A stretch of DNA of 64,000 nt from Sporobolomyces roseus (GCA_016617785.1 JADILM010000009.1:682001-746000); one strand, 5' to 3'. Counted from the first letter of the stretch, positions 1 to 11,479 are shown. A program made the numbers and translations. Notes: generated by a model not told the origin, from the letters alone.

Positions 1-493
1 TAGCGGCAGCTGCTTGAAAGCTATACATAGATACTACACGCTCGAACGTCGATTAGTCTCTCTCAGTTACCCCTTTGTATTCACTATGTTACTCCCTTGA
101 CACCTCCGAACGTTCGTCTCTTTCGTTACATAGCAATGATACCCAAACGTGTTCTCCGTCTCTGTAGCGTGGCTGACGAGAGATGCGATTCTCGGGAGTA
201 GAATCGGGTTGATGAAACACTTTGATTCTTCGTTTCTCACTAGTCGAACGAGTACTCGCTCCAATGGTTTCAGTGAGGGTAAAAGCTGCGATGACAAGAG
301 CAGGCAGCGCTCTGAACAGCAAAAAGGATACGCCTTGTTGGAAAGTTGCAAAAGTTGCGGACCAAACTCGAAAGCTTTCGATTCAACTTGATTTGCGAAT
401 TACATCTTATACTGGCTCTTCGCGGGTCAAGACCGATAGTATTCTCTACTTCGAGTCACGGCGACCTCCCGAAGAGCATTCTCTGCGTCGAAT
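1..493. other. No gene recognised at left edge
   Basis: This stretch lies downstream of the stop codon of the GH16-like gene. Short open frames exist on both strands but none shows a family motif, and they overlap one another. It may hold the 3' untranslated region of the GH16-like gene and sequence belonging to a gene beyond the window. Confidence 0.4.
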
Positions 494-2500
494 TTACTCG
501 ATATCGTAAATTCGCAACGAGTCGAACTGACAAACCGATCGAGCATTAGCAGTTTCGCTACACGACCCCAACAGTATGAGGAACACTTACCTGCCATACC
601 ATATCCGCTACGTTCTCCCCTTTACGAACGAATTCTCCGCAAGTCGAAGCAGCCTTCGTGCAGCTTTCGGAACCACCCCAGGAAGTAGTCTCCCATGTCG
701 AGTCAGAAGCTTTGCGTCAAAATGATCAATCTTCATCGCTCAGAGCGATACCTCGAGTGGAAACGTACAGCAAGCGGAAAGAACTAGCGAATCGGCAAAA
801 GGTTCGGTAAGAGACGTTGAAAGTGAGAGAGGAAAGTACTGACTCACGTATCTGCAAAGTCTGATCCTTGAAGACGTCCCTCGAGCAAGTGGATGCTGGC
901 CAAGCTGCTAGTGGTAGGCCCCATTCTGAGGGCCGAGGGGGATCAAGTTCCGTGGGCAAAGCAGATCGAGAGAATTGCCAGATGTAGATCCCACTCTATA
1001 CGTTGCGAGACTTTGTCAGTGCTGGATCGCGCAGGGATGGGATACGAAAGTAGTCGAAAGAAGTGTCGCACGAACCTTGTCGAAGAGGAAAGCAAAGATT
1101 CCTCCGTTTGCGTCGTTCCAGGGACGGCCGTAGGAATACGTCGAAGGATTCAGTATAGCGCATCCCGCAGAGCCATTCTCAGCGACGCAATTATCACTAC
1201 CGTGAGCGAAGAGTTCAGTCACTCCTGCTAGGAATGGAGAGATAATAGGAACTTACTTCTTGCTGACAACCTCCCCCGTGAAAAGCTCCCTCGATCCCGA
1301 TGAGCAGCCAGGCTCCTTGCTCATCAGTGAGATGCTCGATTGCCCTGTCGAGGTGTCTAGTAGCGGAAGGGACCTGACGAAGAGCAGAGAGTTTTCAGTT
1401 TGAAGACTTGATTTAGTGAAGTTCAGCGAGCTCGAGATACTTACAAGCCAGCTGATCCTTCGCTGACAATTGCAAGCGTCGATTTCTACGTGGCTGATGC
1501 TATGTCAATCTCGCTCCCAAAACCACGAAAGAATGGAAAGATTCGCACTGTTCCACATCCAAAGGGGACTTTCGGTACATCAATCACGATCAACGCATTC
1601 TCAAACGAAATCTCGGACTCGAGCTGTAGCATAGGTCGGTCTTGACCTTGCTCGAGATCGACCCAGCTGTCGAGTCGAAGGTAAGCTGATGTTCCATTTA
1701 CGCTTGCTATGCCTGCATCGATTGCGTCGATAGTCGAAGACGATGTAAAGCAGTTGAAGAAAGTGTCGCCGATACATTCTTTCGCAAGGGAGTACGTTTG
1801 AGTGGGATCGATTGAGGAAGAGGCAGAGGAAGAAGCGGGAATCGAGGATGAGCTTGCGGTAGGCGATTCGTCGATATGCGTTGAGGCGTGAGCGACTGTC
1901 GAGGTACTGAGTCCGACTGAACTCTTGAGCGAAGAAGAAATGGGGACAGCCTGTGTTGTTGGGGGAGGTAAGTGAAAAGATCCGACCAAGTCTGAGAAAT
2001 CAGGGAAGAAAACGAACTGTCGAAGAAGGAGAAGCAGTGTTACTTTCCCCCTCGTGAGCACTGATACTAGATTTGGTCATCGACTCGACCGAGCTACTGC
2101 TGTTCTCCATCGACTCTGACGAAGAAGCGTCTTCACTCAAGTCTGCTTCCTCGCCAAAAAGTCGTTCTCGGAAGAAGAACAGTCCTCCAGCGAGTAGTAC
2201 CAAGAGAGCCACCCCTACGCATACTCCTACAATGATACACGTTCTACTCTTGCGTTTGGCGGGATACGAGGACGAATCTGGTATCGAAGTTTGGCGAGAA
2301 TCCTCGACGAGGGCTTGACGAGACTGCTGTGCTCCTCCTCCATTGATAGGTAGGCTGTGATACACGACATTGCGTCGATTGTTGCCAGTAGGTCGAGATG
2401 GGTTGGCAGGTTTCTCATCTTCTGAGCTGAAGACGTCCGATTCGAGGGAAGATCTGCTGGATGAGGACGAGAGCGGACGTCGAGAGGTAGGTCGTGGCAT
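494..2500 (-). CDS. Membrane-anchored GH16-like (beta-glucanase fold) protein
   Basis: Seven exons can be joined in frame: 2500-2018, 1950-1490, 1373-1257, 1196-1076, 995-848, 709-591 and 526-494, giving about 493 residues. A Ser-rich cytosolic head is followed by one transmembrane helix near residues 90-115 (CIIVGVCVGVALLVLL), so type II topology is expected. A Ser/Thr-rich stalk leads into a glycoside hydrolase 16 fold with recognisable family blocks: VPFGCGT, a GC-containing block after EPGC, SYGRPWNDANGGIFAF, IWQFSRSALP and FKDQTLQI. Known relatives hydrolyse or remodel beta-1,3/1,6-glucan in the cell wall. The catalytic block reads SEIDIAS where the family has E-x-D-x-(x)-E, so the second glutamate (acid/base) is missing and activity is doubtful. 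The genomic sequence has no splice donor between GAC and the altered codons, so the loss does not depend on my exon choice. Confidence 0.8.
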
Positions 2501-2904
2501 GACTCGTTGATGGCAAGGTCCCAGTCAGCTGGATTCCTCGATTGGAGGAGGAAGAAGGGAGGAAAGAGGTGTGCCGATCGTTTCAAGTCTAATTCCATCG
2601 TTTCCAACGCCGCGGAACTTCCGGTCGATGATCGTGAATATCTGAATGTGACAGCGGTTAGTGATAAACAGCAAGCAGAAGCGTGTAAGTCGAGACCTTT
2701 TTCCGAAGCTGAATCTGAGAGTTTTGGAAGAGAGGAGCCAAAGCGGGAGAGAGGAGGTAGGTGAACGATTTCTTCCTTCTTCCTTTCAGTTGTGCTGCAT
2801 CGCTGAGATGTCTACCGAAGCAAGTGAGTGGTAGGAAGGAGGAACAAGGGAGAACGAAATCGCTGACATCTCGATCTCTCTCACTCTTCACAGCTTCACC
2901 AGAA
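2501..2904. promoter_or_regulatory. Divergent promoter region GH16-like / PSD1
   Basis: The two genes start on opposite strands about 400 bases apart. A possible upstream PSD1 exon begins with ATG at 2808 and would splice from a GTGAGT donor near 2824 to the CACAG acceptor at 2892, adding six residues. No further motif stands out. Confidence 0.4.
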
Positions 2905-4888
2905 ATGGTTCAGGCTCCTCGAGTAGCGAGATGGATGCCGGCACTACGAGTCAGGAGGACCAATCAATCGCCAAACTACTCGACTCACGCTTCTCCTCAA
3001 CCTTTACCAAACCTCGCTGCCCCACGAACCTTTAGGAAGCGAGACTTGGTCTTCCGCGGTCCAGCGTTACTCCTACGAGGTCCTGGATTACTCTTGAGAG
3101 CTCCCAAAGCTGTTCTACGCGCTCCAGGTGCAGCAAGAGCTAGAACTCAACGACTCTTCTCAAGTGCACGACCTTCGAACAGAGAGCAGAATACTGGTGA
3201 TCAAGGGATTGAGTATCCTCAAGCTGGACCCTCAGATGGTGGTGAAGGTCCTCAGAATGAAGGGAACGCTTCTTTCACTTGTTCGTAACCGAATTCTTCT
3301 CATTCTCTCTATCGCTTTTCGCATCGGGGAGCTGACGATCTCAAGGAGGAAACAGCTCGACTTCGAAAGAGATGGCAAGAGACTCCAACGAAATGGTCAC
3401 CCATCCCAGTTTCGTTAGGAGCAGCAGTTCTCGTCGTTCTCACTTTCTACAAACAAGCGAGCGAGAAGGGAAAAGAACCTCTTCCAGAAGGATCAGTCAA
3501 AGTACAGGGACCTTGGCAGGTAAGTAGTCTGAGCCTTTGAAGTGGTGCGCTCGTAGCTGACTCGTCAACTCACGCAGGTTCATGTTATCGGAGCCCTGCC
3601 TCTTCGAACAATCTCACGAATCTACGGTACTCTCAATGCGTACACCCTCCCCGTCTGGTTCCGTGTTCCCGGATACAAGCTCTACTCTTACGTCTTTGGC
3701 GTCAACCTCGACGAATGCGATCCTCAAGATCTCAAGGAGTATCGGTCGATGAGCGAATTCTTCATGCGAAGACTGAAAGATGGAGTTCGACCAATCGCTG
3801 ACGCTGCTGTCGTATGTTCATCTGCCCTATGCTAATATCTCTGCTCTATCTGACTCACTCGATCGTCATAGGTATCACCGGCTGATGGTCGAGTCGTCAA
3901 TTTCGGTATCATTCAAGAAGGACGAATCGAATCGATCAAAGGCGCAACCTACTCTCTAGATGCTCTGCTCAACGGCGCAGGAGATGCGAAAGTACCTCAG
4001 CAACCCCATGGTCTCGCCGCACACCCTCAACAGGCCGAAGCCGCAAAAGTCGATGAGAAAGATTTCGCAAACGTTAACGGAATCAACTACTCTCTCGATG
4101 AACTCATGGGAGATCACAACAACGACGCTCAGCAACGTGGACCTGTACAAGACGCGTCAGTCAGTTCGGATCGACCCGGTGCGCCAGAGAGGAGTATGAG
4201 TGGAGATATCGCTGTCGCAAAGGAGATTGCTAAAGGAGCGGTTCAACCGAAAGAAGGAAACAAGTTGTGCTTTGCCGTCGTATACCTCGCTCCTGGAGAC
4301 TACCATCGCTACCATTCCCCTACGAATTGGGTTGTCGAACGAAGAAGGCATTTCTCTGGTAAGTCGAGCAAGTCCTCCTTCTCTAACCCGATCTATCCTG
4401 CTGATACTGCTTCTGCTGCAGGTGAACTCTTCTCGGTCTCACCTTGGATGGTCGGCAAGCTATCGAACCTCTTCGTTCTCAACGAACGTGTCGCACTTCT
4501 CGGTCGATGGCGCTACGGTTTCTTCTCAATGACCCCGGTAGGAGCGACGAACGTTGGCTCAATCCGCGTCAACTTTGACTCCGTACGTCCTTCACCGATA
4601 TCCTCATTGCGAGTGAATGAAAACCTGATTCTTGCGAATGCATTCTTCCTCCAGTCTCTCCGAACCAACTCTCCTCAACGTCCTGTCGTTCCTGGTACCT
4701 ACTCCGAAGCGACCTACGCACAAGCTTCGCAAATGCTCGGAGGCCAACCTCTTCGTTCTGGAGACGAGATCGGTGGATTCTGGTTAGGAAGTACGATCGT
4801 CCTCGTCTTCGAAGCTCCCGAAACGTTCCAGTTCAAGGTCAAGACTGGAGACAAGGTTCAAATGGGTCAAGCTTTGGGAACCGTCTAA
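2905..4888 (+). CDS. PSD1: Phosphatidylserine decarboxylase, mitochondrial type
   Basis: It converts phosphatidylserine to phosphatidylethanolamine in the inner mitochondrial membrane. Exons are about 2905-3283, 3351-3519, 3578-3811, 3872-4358, 4422-4582 and 4655-4888. The N-terminus is rich in Arg and Ser with repeated LLLRGPGLLLRAP-like stretches, as expected for a mitochondrial presequence, and one hydrophobic segment (SLGAAVLVVLTFY) follows. Family blocks are clear: YRSMSEFFMRRLK, VSPADGRV, YLAPGDYHRYHSP, and near the C-terminus WLGSTIVLVFEAP. The LGST motif is the self-cleavage site that generates the pyruvoyl cofactor at its serine. An insertion rich in Asp/Ala/Gln separates VSPADGRV from the HRYHSP block, as in other fungal enzymes. 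Start at 2905 is preferred; an upstream small exon with ATG at 2808 is possible. The first intron border is the least certain. Confidence 0.95.
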
Positions 4889-5311
4889 TCGGCGCGCAAC
4901 TTCATCAGAAATCTAGGACTGTTGCCATCGCGATTCTCTCCGGTCCACTCTCTTCGACCTCCTCTCTTCCTCCTTACCTCCTTCTTCTTATTCTTCCTCC
5001 TCCATCGTTCCCTCCCTCTCACTTCTTTACGCCTTCCCCTTCGCTTTCTTGCTTACCCCTATTGACACTCGGGTCTCAACATCATCGATTTTTCCCTTCG
5101 CTCTCTCTGCTTCTCTAGGTCTCGCTGTTCAATCATCAATTGATAGCTTCGCAAACTTTCCCCATTGTCGTTCTTCAATCTGTACATGCTCTTCAACTTG
5201 CAACAAAAAGACTCTCGTACTCTGTCTCAAGGTATCTCAGTCTTATTTATCTTAACAACAACAAATGAGAGACTTTTATCGCTACAGTATCTATATCTCC
5301 AGGTCCGCCCT
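4889..5311. other. Convergent 3' region, CT-rich
   Basis: This lies between the stop codons of PSD1 (+) and the disordered protein at 5312 (-). It is strongly pyrimidine-rich on the + strand. No gene is seen; both 3' untranslated regions probably meet here. Confidence 0.4.
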
Positions 5312-6454
5312 TCACGGCTTTGCCCGCCTCACTTCCGCCAGCAGTATTTGGAGACGCTCCTCCGACAACTCCCTCAAAGTCCTCTCGATCTCGGTCCAAT
5401 CGATTTTAGGTTTCGATTCTCCAGCTATCTTCCCTTCATTTTCATCCAAGCAAGTCTGCGAGCTCCCTGGGTCGATGTCGATGGAAGTACGAGCGGACGA
5501 GCATGAGTGGAAAGAAGTCGAACGAGTTGTGTAACCGGAACGAGTTGACGAAGGGCGAGTCGAGGAATAGGAGAGGGACGGTGAAGATCGAGGTGCGATC
5601 TGAATGGGACGTAGTAGACGTCTAGAGACTTCAGTGACGGTCGGCAGGGAAGCAGTGAACGAGGGAGGACGAGTCAACGGAGGACGAGGAGAGACGTTTC
5701 GAGGAGCAGGATTGGGAAGCGGAAGGAGGAGAGCAAGGTCTGAAGAAGTGCGAGAGCGGGTGTCGATGCGAGGAGGACTAGGGAGAGGGATGGAGGGAAC
5801 GGCGACAGGGAGAGGTGGAGAAGGAAAGGATGCGACGATCAATTTGCGAGACCGGCTCGGGAAAGGTCCACGAAGAGCGAGTTGCTTCCTGACCTCGAAG
5901 GGCGACTTTGGGTGAGATGGAGATGGAGAAGGGGGTGGATACAAGTCGACGTCAAGAGGTTGGAAGGTGGATTGACGAAGATCGGGTAATGAAGGAGGGA
6001 AGTACGAATCGTTTTGCTGAAAGCGGTCGTCCACGAGAGGACTGCAAAAGGTGTAGGTGCTCGAAATCGTGGGAAGAGAATCGAAATCGATGAGCAGCGT
6101 CGGTAAAGGGGGAAGTTCCTTCGTGATTCGACGGCTCTTGCGAGACTTCTTCGAGAGAACTTGTCCTTTCTGACCATCGATCAGGTGAGCCTCGGATTTC
6201 GTATCGGCAAGGTCCGTATCGTCGGTGGTAGACCTCCTCCGCCTCGACCTCCACGAGAACAGGGAGCTTGGTCGCTTCGATCCGTCGCAGCTCAATCCAC
6301 TAAGGCCGGGAGAGATAGGACTGACTTCGACGGAAGTTACTGCGATCGACGACAGAGATTTGGGACGACGAATCGAAGCGGCGAGGGATTTGATCGAGAG
6401 ACGTCGTTGAGGGGAGGGATTCTCAGAGGCGAGATCGTAGGGTGAGGGGTCCAT
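5312..6454 (-). CDS. Disordered Ser/Pro-rich protein, SLFSW family member 1
   Basis: Single-exon gene of 380 residues starting at MDPSPYDL. An upstream in-frame extension to 6538 would need a GTG start, so I reject it. I recognise no domain; most of the protein is Ser/Pro/Arg-rich and predicted to be disordered. Six short blocks recur in the protein at 26898-28049 in the same order: KRPSSLFSWRSRR (about residue 62), LPPLPTLLIDFD, a block ending STFQPLDVD, PSFTASLPTVTEV, LRPIQIAPR, and the C-terminal helix-like LSEERLQILLAEVRRAKP preceded by DWTEIERTLR. The neighbour at 7264-8754 shares the first and last. The conserved ends look like short linear interaction motifs, and the C-terminus could form an amphipathic helix. 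Function unknown. Confidence 0.85.
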   Translation of the reverse strand: MDPSPYDLASENPSPQRRLSIKSLAASIRRPKSLSSIAVTSVEVSPISPGLSGLSCDGSKRPSSLFSWRSRRRRSTTDDTDLADTKSEAHLIDGQKGQVLSKKSRKSRRITKELPPLPTLLIDFDSLPTISSTYTFCSPLVDDRFQQNDSYFPPSLPDLRQSTFQPLDVDLYPPPSPSPSHPKSPFEVRKQLALRGPFPSRSRKLIVASFPSPPLPVAVPSIPLPSPPRIDTRSRTSSDLALLLPLPNPAPRNVSPRPPLTRPPSFTASLPTVTEVSRRLLRPIQIAPRSSPSLSYSSTRPSSTRSGYTTRSTSFHSCSSARTSIDIDPGSSQTCLDENEGKIAGESKPKIDWTEIERTLRELSEERLQILLAEVRRAKP

Positions 6455-7263
6455 TCGTAGCAAGTGATGGTCAGAGGTGGAATGTTTGGATCGATCTGAG
6501 AGATTGGTAGAGAAAAGGAGAGCAGACGGAAAGTGCACAAAGTTTATTTTGACTGCTTTCCGTCGAGTTTCGATCCCTGACTTGGCTCATTGCACATCGT
6601 CCTGTCGTTCGATTACTATGATTAAGTGGAGCCAGCTACTGTAGACGAAACAATGTCGATGACTCAGCAACTCCTTCGCTTCTTAAAGCTTGAAAAATCC
6701 CTCTCTAGGCAGGTCCCTGCAGAAAGTGTGCAATGTCTCGAAAGGATCCTCATCCTGATCGAGCACTTCGAAGAGTCTCGCCCATTTACTGCATGATGAA
6801 AAGGTCTTGATGGAGTGAGTGAGAGCCTTTATCGATAATGAAGAGTCAACAGAACTTGCGAATCGAAAATTCAGCGATCAGCTGCTCGCTGTTTGTTCCC
6901 ACGAAGTTCCGGTATCTGACTCGCCTGGAAAGGAAGCGAGATTTATTGGATCCGTCCTGCATCGCTTGAAAGGAAGCGAAGGACCGGAAGCAAGTGATCT
7001 CGTCGGTCGAGAAAATCGGAAAAGCGATGAGCTCAACTTGCGAATTAGAAGCTCAGAAAAGTCCTCAGCGAACGACCGCATTGATGACAGAGCAAGTTCG
7101 AGGACGAGGGTCAAAATTCGGTCCGGTATAGCTACAAATTGCAGGGTCCCAAGATGTAAAAAAAGACATGTGGACAACACTTTCCGCCTCGACATTCTCC
7201 TTCCGCCTACTTCTACTACTTCCCTATAGCTACAATATGATATTCTATATAACACGATCACCA
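6455..7263. promoter_or_regulatory. Upstream region of SLFSW family member 1
   Basis: About 0.8 kb separates two tandem minus-strand family members. A + strand open frame at 6819-7229 has no recognisable motif and compositional bias like non-coding DNA. The region presumably holds the promoter of the 5312-6454 gene and the 3' end of the 7264-8754 gene. An AGCTACTGTAG word occurs near 6630 and recurs in opposite orientation near 24470. Confidence 0.35.
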
Positions 7264-8754
7264 TCAGATGCCCAATTGAATCAATAAATCCTTCATCCTT
7301 TCTTCTGAGAACATCGCCTCGACCTCCCTCTCAAACCTTCGCTTCTCCTCCTCCACTGTAATCGCCGGTTTCGTCTCCATCACTACCCTTCCGCTACTAT
7401 AAATCTCTACGCTGTCCTCCGATCTCGCTACCACCGGAATGATCAGAGAAGTTCGTTTCTTGAGGTCGATCGGTTCTTTCGTAGGTTTCGAGATCACCGT
7501 ATCGTCGCTATCTTCGCTGGCGCCCGAGTTCCTCATCGCTGTAGTTGAAGAGCTCCACGAGTTCCTGACACTCTTGTCGTCGTTGTTTGCGAGGAGTGCA
7601 ACTCGAGGTTGAGGAGATGGTTCAGAAGGTCGATTTCGAGCAGGAATAATGATAGGTTTCCGGTTCGAAGGGAGAGGAATCGAAGTACGGGAAGGAGAGC
7701 GAGTGTCGAGGGAGGAAGTGGTCGAAGCGATGGAAGGTGTCGGTAGACGACTTTTGAAGGCAGAGTTTTTAGGAGAAGAGGGATAAGGGTTGCTCGCTGT
7801 GTAAGGTCCATTCTTTGGTCTCGGTAGGCTAGAAGTCGAAGGTCGAGGAGAGGCATGGTTTCGAGAGGGCGCGAGAAGGGATTTTGTGGGAACTGGGATG
7901 GAACGAGGAGAAGCGGGAGATTTCGAACTCGCTACGAGTTCGGCGGAAGAGGGTCGACGAGCTGGAGGGAGAGGGAACTTGTCGGCGAATTCGTGTCTGA
8001 TGTCGGGAGAAGCTTGTGGAGCTGAAGAACTGGACGGAATCTCCGGAGAAAGTGTCGGCGAGTTCCGCACGACCTCATCCTCGACGATCTTGACAGTCCT
8101 GATATCGCTCTTCCTGATTGGTTCCGTGGGCGACGAGGGAAAGACGGAGGAGGGATGGGTAGCGCGAGGGATCGATTTCGGCAGTTTCGAATCGAACGAG
8201 ACAGAGGGAACGGGGGAAGGAGAGTAAGTGGTGCGAGAAGGAAAGGAGAGGGAAGCGGGAGGAGAAAGGGCGCGATTAGGCTGAGATCTCGAGGGTTCTA
8301 GTGTCGAAGGAGTGGGTGCGGAAGAGGGATCAAATTCGACGACGAAGGGAGGTTGAAAGTCGAACTCGACTTGAGGATCTCTTCGTTTCCAAATCGATAC
8401 CATGTTTGATGCAGCTGATGGCATGGCAGGGGCGGATTTACCCTTCCTTTGCGACTTGTTGACCACTGGAACTTGTTCCGATTTCTCTCCCTTCGAACTT
8501 CCAAATCCACCCCAACTCAGCCGCTTTGACTTCCATGAGAACAGTGAAGATGGTCTTCGTTTCGATGTTGCTACACTTGCGCTAGAACTGGGATTGGTCG
8601 AATAAGCTGGAGGAGGAAGAGTGTGGGAAGAAGAGGAAGAGGAAGGGTTCTGTTGCCTTCGGAAAGGGTTCATGATTGATAGCTTGCTAGTTGATTTCTC
8701 CCTAACTGATGCTGATCCTACTGGAGCGAACCGCTGTTGAGTTGGAATTTGCAT
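7264..8754 (-). CDS. Disordered Ser/Pro-rich protein, SLFSW family member 2
   Basis: Single-exon gene of 496 residues from ATG at 8754; a second in-frame ATG at 8673 (MNPFRRQQ) is an alternative start. Nearly the whole protein is low-complexity Ser/Pro/Arg, with a Ser run and a PPPAYS motif near the N-terminus. It shares with its neighbour at 5312-6454 and with the protein at 26898-28049 the motif RRPSSLFSWKSKR (about residues 66-78) and a C-terminal SEERMKDLLIQLGI that matches SEERLQILL in position and pattern. The last 35 residues (EEEKRRFEREVEAMF onward) should form a charged helix. It lacks the middle blocks that the other two share, so it is the most diverged member. Tandem orientation with the first member suggests local duplication. 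Function unknown. Confidence 0.85.
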   Translation of the reverse strand: MQIPTQQRFAPVGSASVREKSTSKLSIMNPFRRQQNPSSSSSSHTLPPPAYSTNPSSSASVATSKRRPSSLFSWKSKRLSWGGFGSSKGEKSEQVPVVNKSQRKGKSAPAMPSAASNMVSIWKRRDPQVEFDFQPPFVVEFDPSSAPTPSTLEPSRSQPNRALSPPASLSFPSRTTYSPSPVPSVSFDSKLPKSIPRATHPSSVFPSSPTEPIRKSDIRTVKIVEDEVVRNSPTLSPEIPSSSSAPQASPDIRHEFADKFPLPPARRPSSAELVASSKSPASPRSIPVPTKSLLAPSRNHASPRPSTSSLPRPKNGPYTASNPYPSSPKNSAFKSRLPTPSIASTTSSLDTRSPSRTSIPLPSNRKPIIIPARNRPSEPSPQPRVALLANNDDKSVRNSWSSSTTAMRNSGASEDSDDTVISKPTKEPIDLKKRTSLIIPVVARSEDSVEIYSSGRVVMETKPAITVEEEKRRFEREVEAMFSEERMKDLLIQLGI

Positions 8755-9417
8755 GACGGTTGTAATTTTAGGGGAGAGGGATCGACAAGGATCCTTCTTG
8801 AGTAGTTGGTCTGTCCTGTTGATTGGTCTCCAGTCCTGGGTGATGGTGTGCAGAGGAGTGGTTGTGTTTCGTATGGTGGAGGGAAGAGAGAGCGAATTAT
8901 TGACTTCAAGGGGAAGACAGCTGATTCAGTCGAAGGGAAATGAACGGGAGCTCTCTCGAAAGCTAAGCGAGAGTATGAATTGGAAGGTTCAGAGGAGGCA
9001 GAGTTCGAGAACTTCAACCAAAGTTCAGACTTGCCTCTTGCGACATTTGCGAATTCTCTGAGCGTCGTTTCTGACCAGAAGCAGCAACCCCTTGCGTTCC
9101 TTCATTTGCAACCATTGACGTTCCGACTGTTCGCGTGGCAGCAGAAGGTGCCGAAAGGAAAGGAAAGTAGCGTTGCGACGAACGAAACGAGCAAGGGATT
9201 CTCGCATGATTCATCAACTGATCGCCAGAGACGCTGATCCCGTCAGAGTAGATCTTCCTCCCTTTCCGATACCCGCTTCGACGGCTTCGAGCGAGTTTGA
9301 CAAGGGTGAAGGGGGGAAAGAAGACGGATCTCAATCGGGAAACACCGTTCACAACATTCGCTGGAGATTCATGATTGAACTGCTGAGTATGGTATTGCGT
9401 AAGAGACAGTTCTGCGT
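8755..9417. promoter_or_regulatory. Spacer between SLFSW member 2 and FCY1
   Basis: This contains the promoter of the gene at 7264-8754 and the 3' untranslated region of FCY1. Open frames on both strands overlap and show no family motif. I see no RNA gene or repeat. Confidence 0.35.
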
Positions 9418-10269
9418 TTACTCCTCTCCGATATCCTGTCAGGCGAGAAGGGAAAGCGGGAAATGAGTCTGTGAAACTCCGTCGTCTTTGCGAAACAATC
9501 GAGCTCACCTCGTTCCACACATCAGGGTACAGCTCGATGAACTACAGAGCGACGAAGCGTGCATCAGCAACGTCGAAGAATAAGTAAATGGAGGAACACG
9601 GGCGCACCTTGTTCATCAAGTTTTTGCAAGAATCCAAATTCAAGTTGACAACTTCGACACCATGGTCCTTGAGGATGCTCTCTCCTCCTACGAACGTTTC
9701 ATTTTCACCCATCACGCACCTCTTGATCCCGTAGAGGATAATCGCTCCTGAGCACATTGAGCAGGGAGACAGCGTCGTGTACATTCTTTTATTTGGAGAG
9801 TGCAAGGGCTGAAGAACGTCAATCTCTAAATCTTGTAGTATGACGAAAGATGCTCTGACTCACGTGCAGTCTTTGTAGACGGAAGCAGGGAGTCGACCGA
9901 TCAATTCGAGGCAATCAGTCTGCGAAAACCGACTTCCTCGTCAGCTCAACATCACAAATTCTATGAGCTTCTCTTCGCCTACCTCTCCATGTTTCGTAGC
10001 AGATCCTTGCTGCACTCGTCGGTTCCTTCCTACACCGATAACAACTCCCTATAGATTTCGGAAGCATTCGTTGTTCAGTTGCGTCGAGGAGAGACGAGAG
10101 GAAGGAGGAACAAGCTCACATCGTTTCTCACGAGAGCAGCTCCGATAGGTACACCCTTCTCTGACAAGCCCAATTCTCCTTGGAAGACGGCGTGTTTGAT
10201 ATTATCCAAATCAGATTGAAGTGGTTGTTGAGTAGGGGCAGTCTTGACTTGTTCTGATGGTGCAAGCAT
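9418..10269 (-). CDS. FCY1: Cytosine deaminase
   Basis: It deaminates cytosine to uracil (and 5-fluorocytosine to 5-fluorouracil) in the cytosol for pyrimidine salvage. Six exons join exactly in frame: 10269-10120, 10048-9983, 9919-9864, 9785-9608, 9541-9509 and 9435-9418, giving 166 residues, close to the yeast enzyme. The zinc site is intact: the first ligand lies in ATKHGE (His and the catalytic Glu), the other two in SPCSMCSGAI. Other family blocks are GVPIGAALVRN, IGVGRNRRVQQGSA, YGIKRCVMGEN and the C-terminal EDIGEE, the last coming from a tiny 18-nt exon. A short N-terminal extension precedes the fold. It is divergent from a purine-cytosine permease gene. Confidence 0.95.
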
Positions 10270-10439
10270 AATTTCAATGCTCCACTGAGGCAGTTCTGCT
10301 TGGGGCTGTCCAGGTAGCGTTGTCGTCGTTGACTTGTCAAGAAGGAATCAGCGTCATCAGCGCTAGACAGCGGTTAGACGGACGGACACCAGAAAAAAAT
10401 CGGATAAAGAGATTCCCCAGTCTGCTCCAATGTCAGGAA

Positions 10440-10640
10440 ACACGGACTTCGCAGATTTCGTCTAATTTGCCCTAATTTGAAAAATAGACTGATTTGACCT
10501 TATATGCTCAACCCTTGACTTAGTTGACCTTATTTGCTACCCCAGAGAGCAGATTTGCCAACCCCGAGGCAAATTAGGCAGAGCGTGAGCAAATTTGAGC
10601 AAATTAGCCCAAATTTGAGCAAACTTGCTGAGCTCGCATC
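10440..10640. repeat. CAAATTT-rich block 1
   Basis: Clustered words of the type CAAATTT, CAAATTAG and TAATTTG, several in near-tandem spacing of 9-12 bases, in a locally AT-rich stretch. It resembles the block at 11480-11700. Confidence 0.55.
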
Positions 10641-11479
10641 CCGCTCCCGACTTGGTCTACAGCTTTCTACCTCGCTCAGGGGCTCTCAATTTGTCGTAGA
10701 CTGACGCCGTAAGATGCTGTGCTGTCAAAAGCCTGTAGAAAGTGATATAAATGCTGCGGTCCAGCTTTGCGAAAATTCCTGCGACGTTCGTCAGCTTTCA
10801 CGGCTACCTCACTCGCCCAGAGTCTGGTCGAGGATATCTTCGTATTTTCAGTCACGATGGTAACTTCTGTGCGGTGGTCAAAGTCGAGTATCCGAACTCA
10901 GAGCGCAGTCGGAGTCGACGGACAAGCTGCTCGGCGACGACGTCCGAAACAGTTGTTTCTGAGCTTCTCACGAGGCTGTAGGCTTCTTACTTTGACACGT
11001 TCCGATTCTGATCTGATAGTACTGCTTGCTGAGGTATAGCGTGAGTCAAAACTGCTCCTTACTTGCCCGTTCTTCCTGCTCGATCTTTTTTGCCTGGTTC
11101 TGGGATGTCTGAGTCCCCGACAATTGTTGCAAAGCAGAATTGGACCTGCTAGATAGTAGCCGAAGTCAGGATTCGGTCGGTAGCGTCCTGAAGAAGGCTT
11201 GACAGAGCGAAAGCTCGAAAGAAAGCTTTTCGGAGCGTTGTCAAGCTCGCTACACCGGCTTCTCGGGCCTCAACCTGCTCTCTGATCAGTCAGAATGTCA
11301 ACGAGATGCCTCAGAAGCTTTAGCTTCAAGCGCGTGGTCGCCATCGAGAAGAATTGCGATTCGCAAGAAATCAACGCGACGACGACGTATTCGACGATTT
11401 TGACGTTCCCTGACAGTACAGAGCACTACTGGGACTCACAGACGCTCATACTGTGCTGAACGGCTGTCTAGGGTATGTT

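Noticed and set aside
6455..6538. N-terminal extension of SLFSW member 1
   Set aside because: It would start with GTG; the ATG at 6454 is the natural start.
6819..7229. 136-codon open frame on the + strand between two SLFSW genes
   Set aside because: No motif, overlaps a similar open frame on the other strand, and composition is not coding-like; treated as intergenic.
10751..11039. Open frames in the FCY1-FCY2 spacer, considered as a transposon remnant
   Set aside because: No reverse-transcriptase, integrase or transposase motif and no clear terminal repeats or target duplications.
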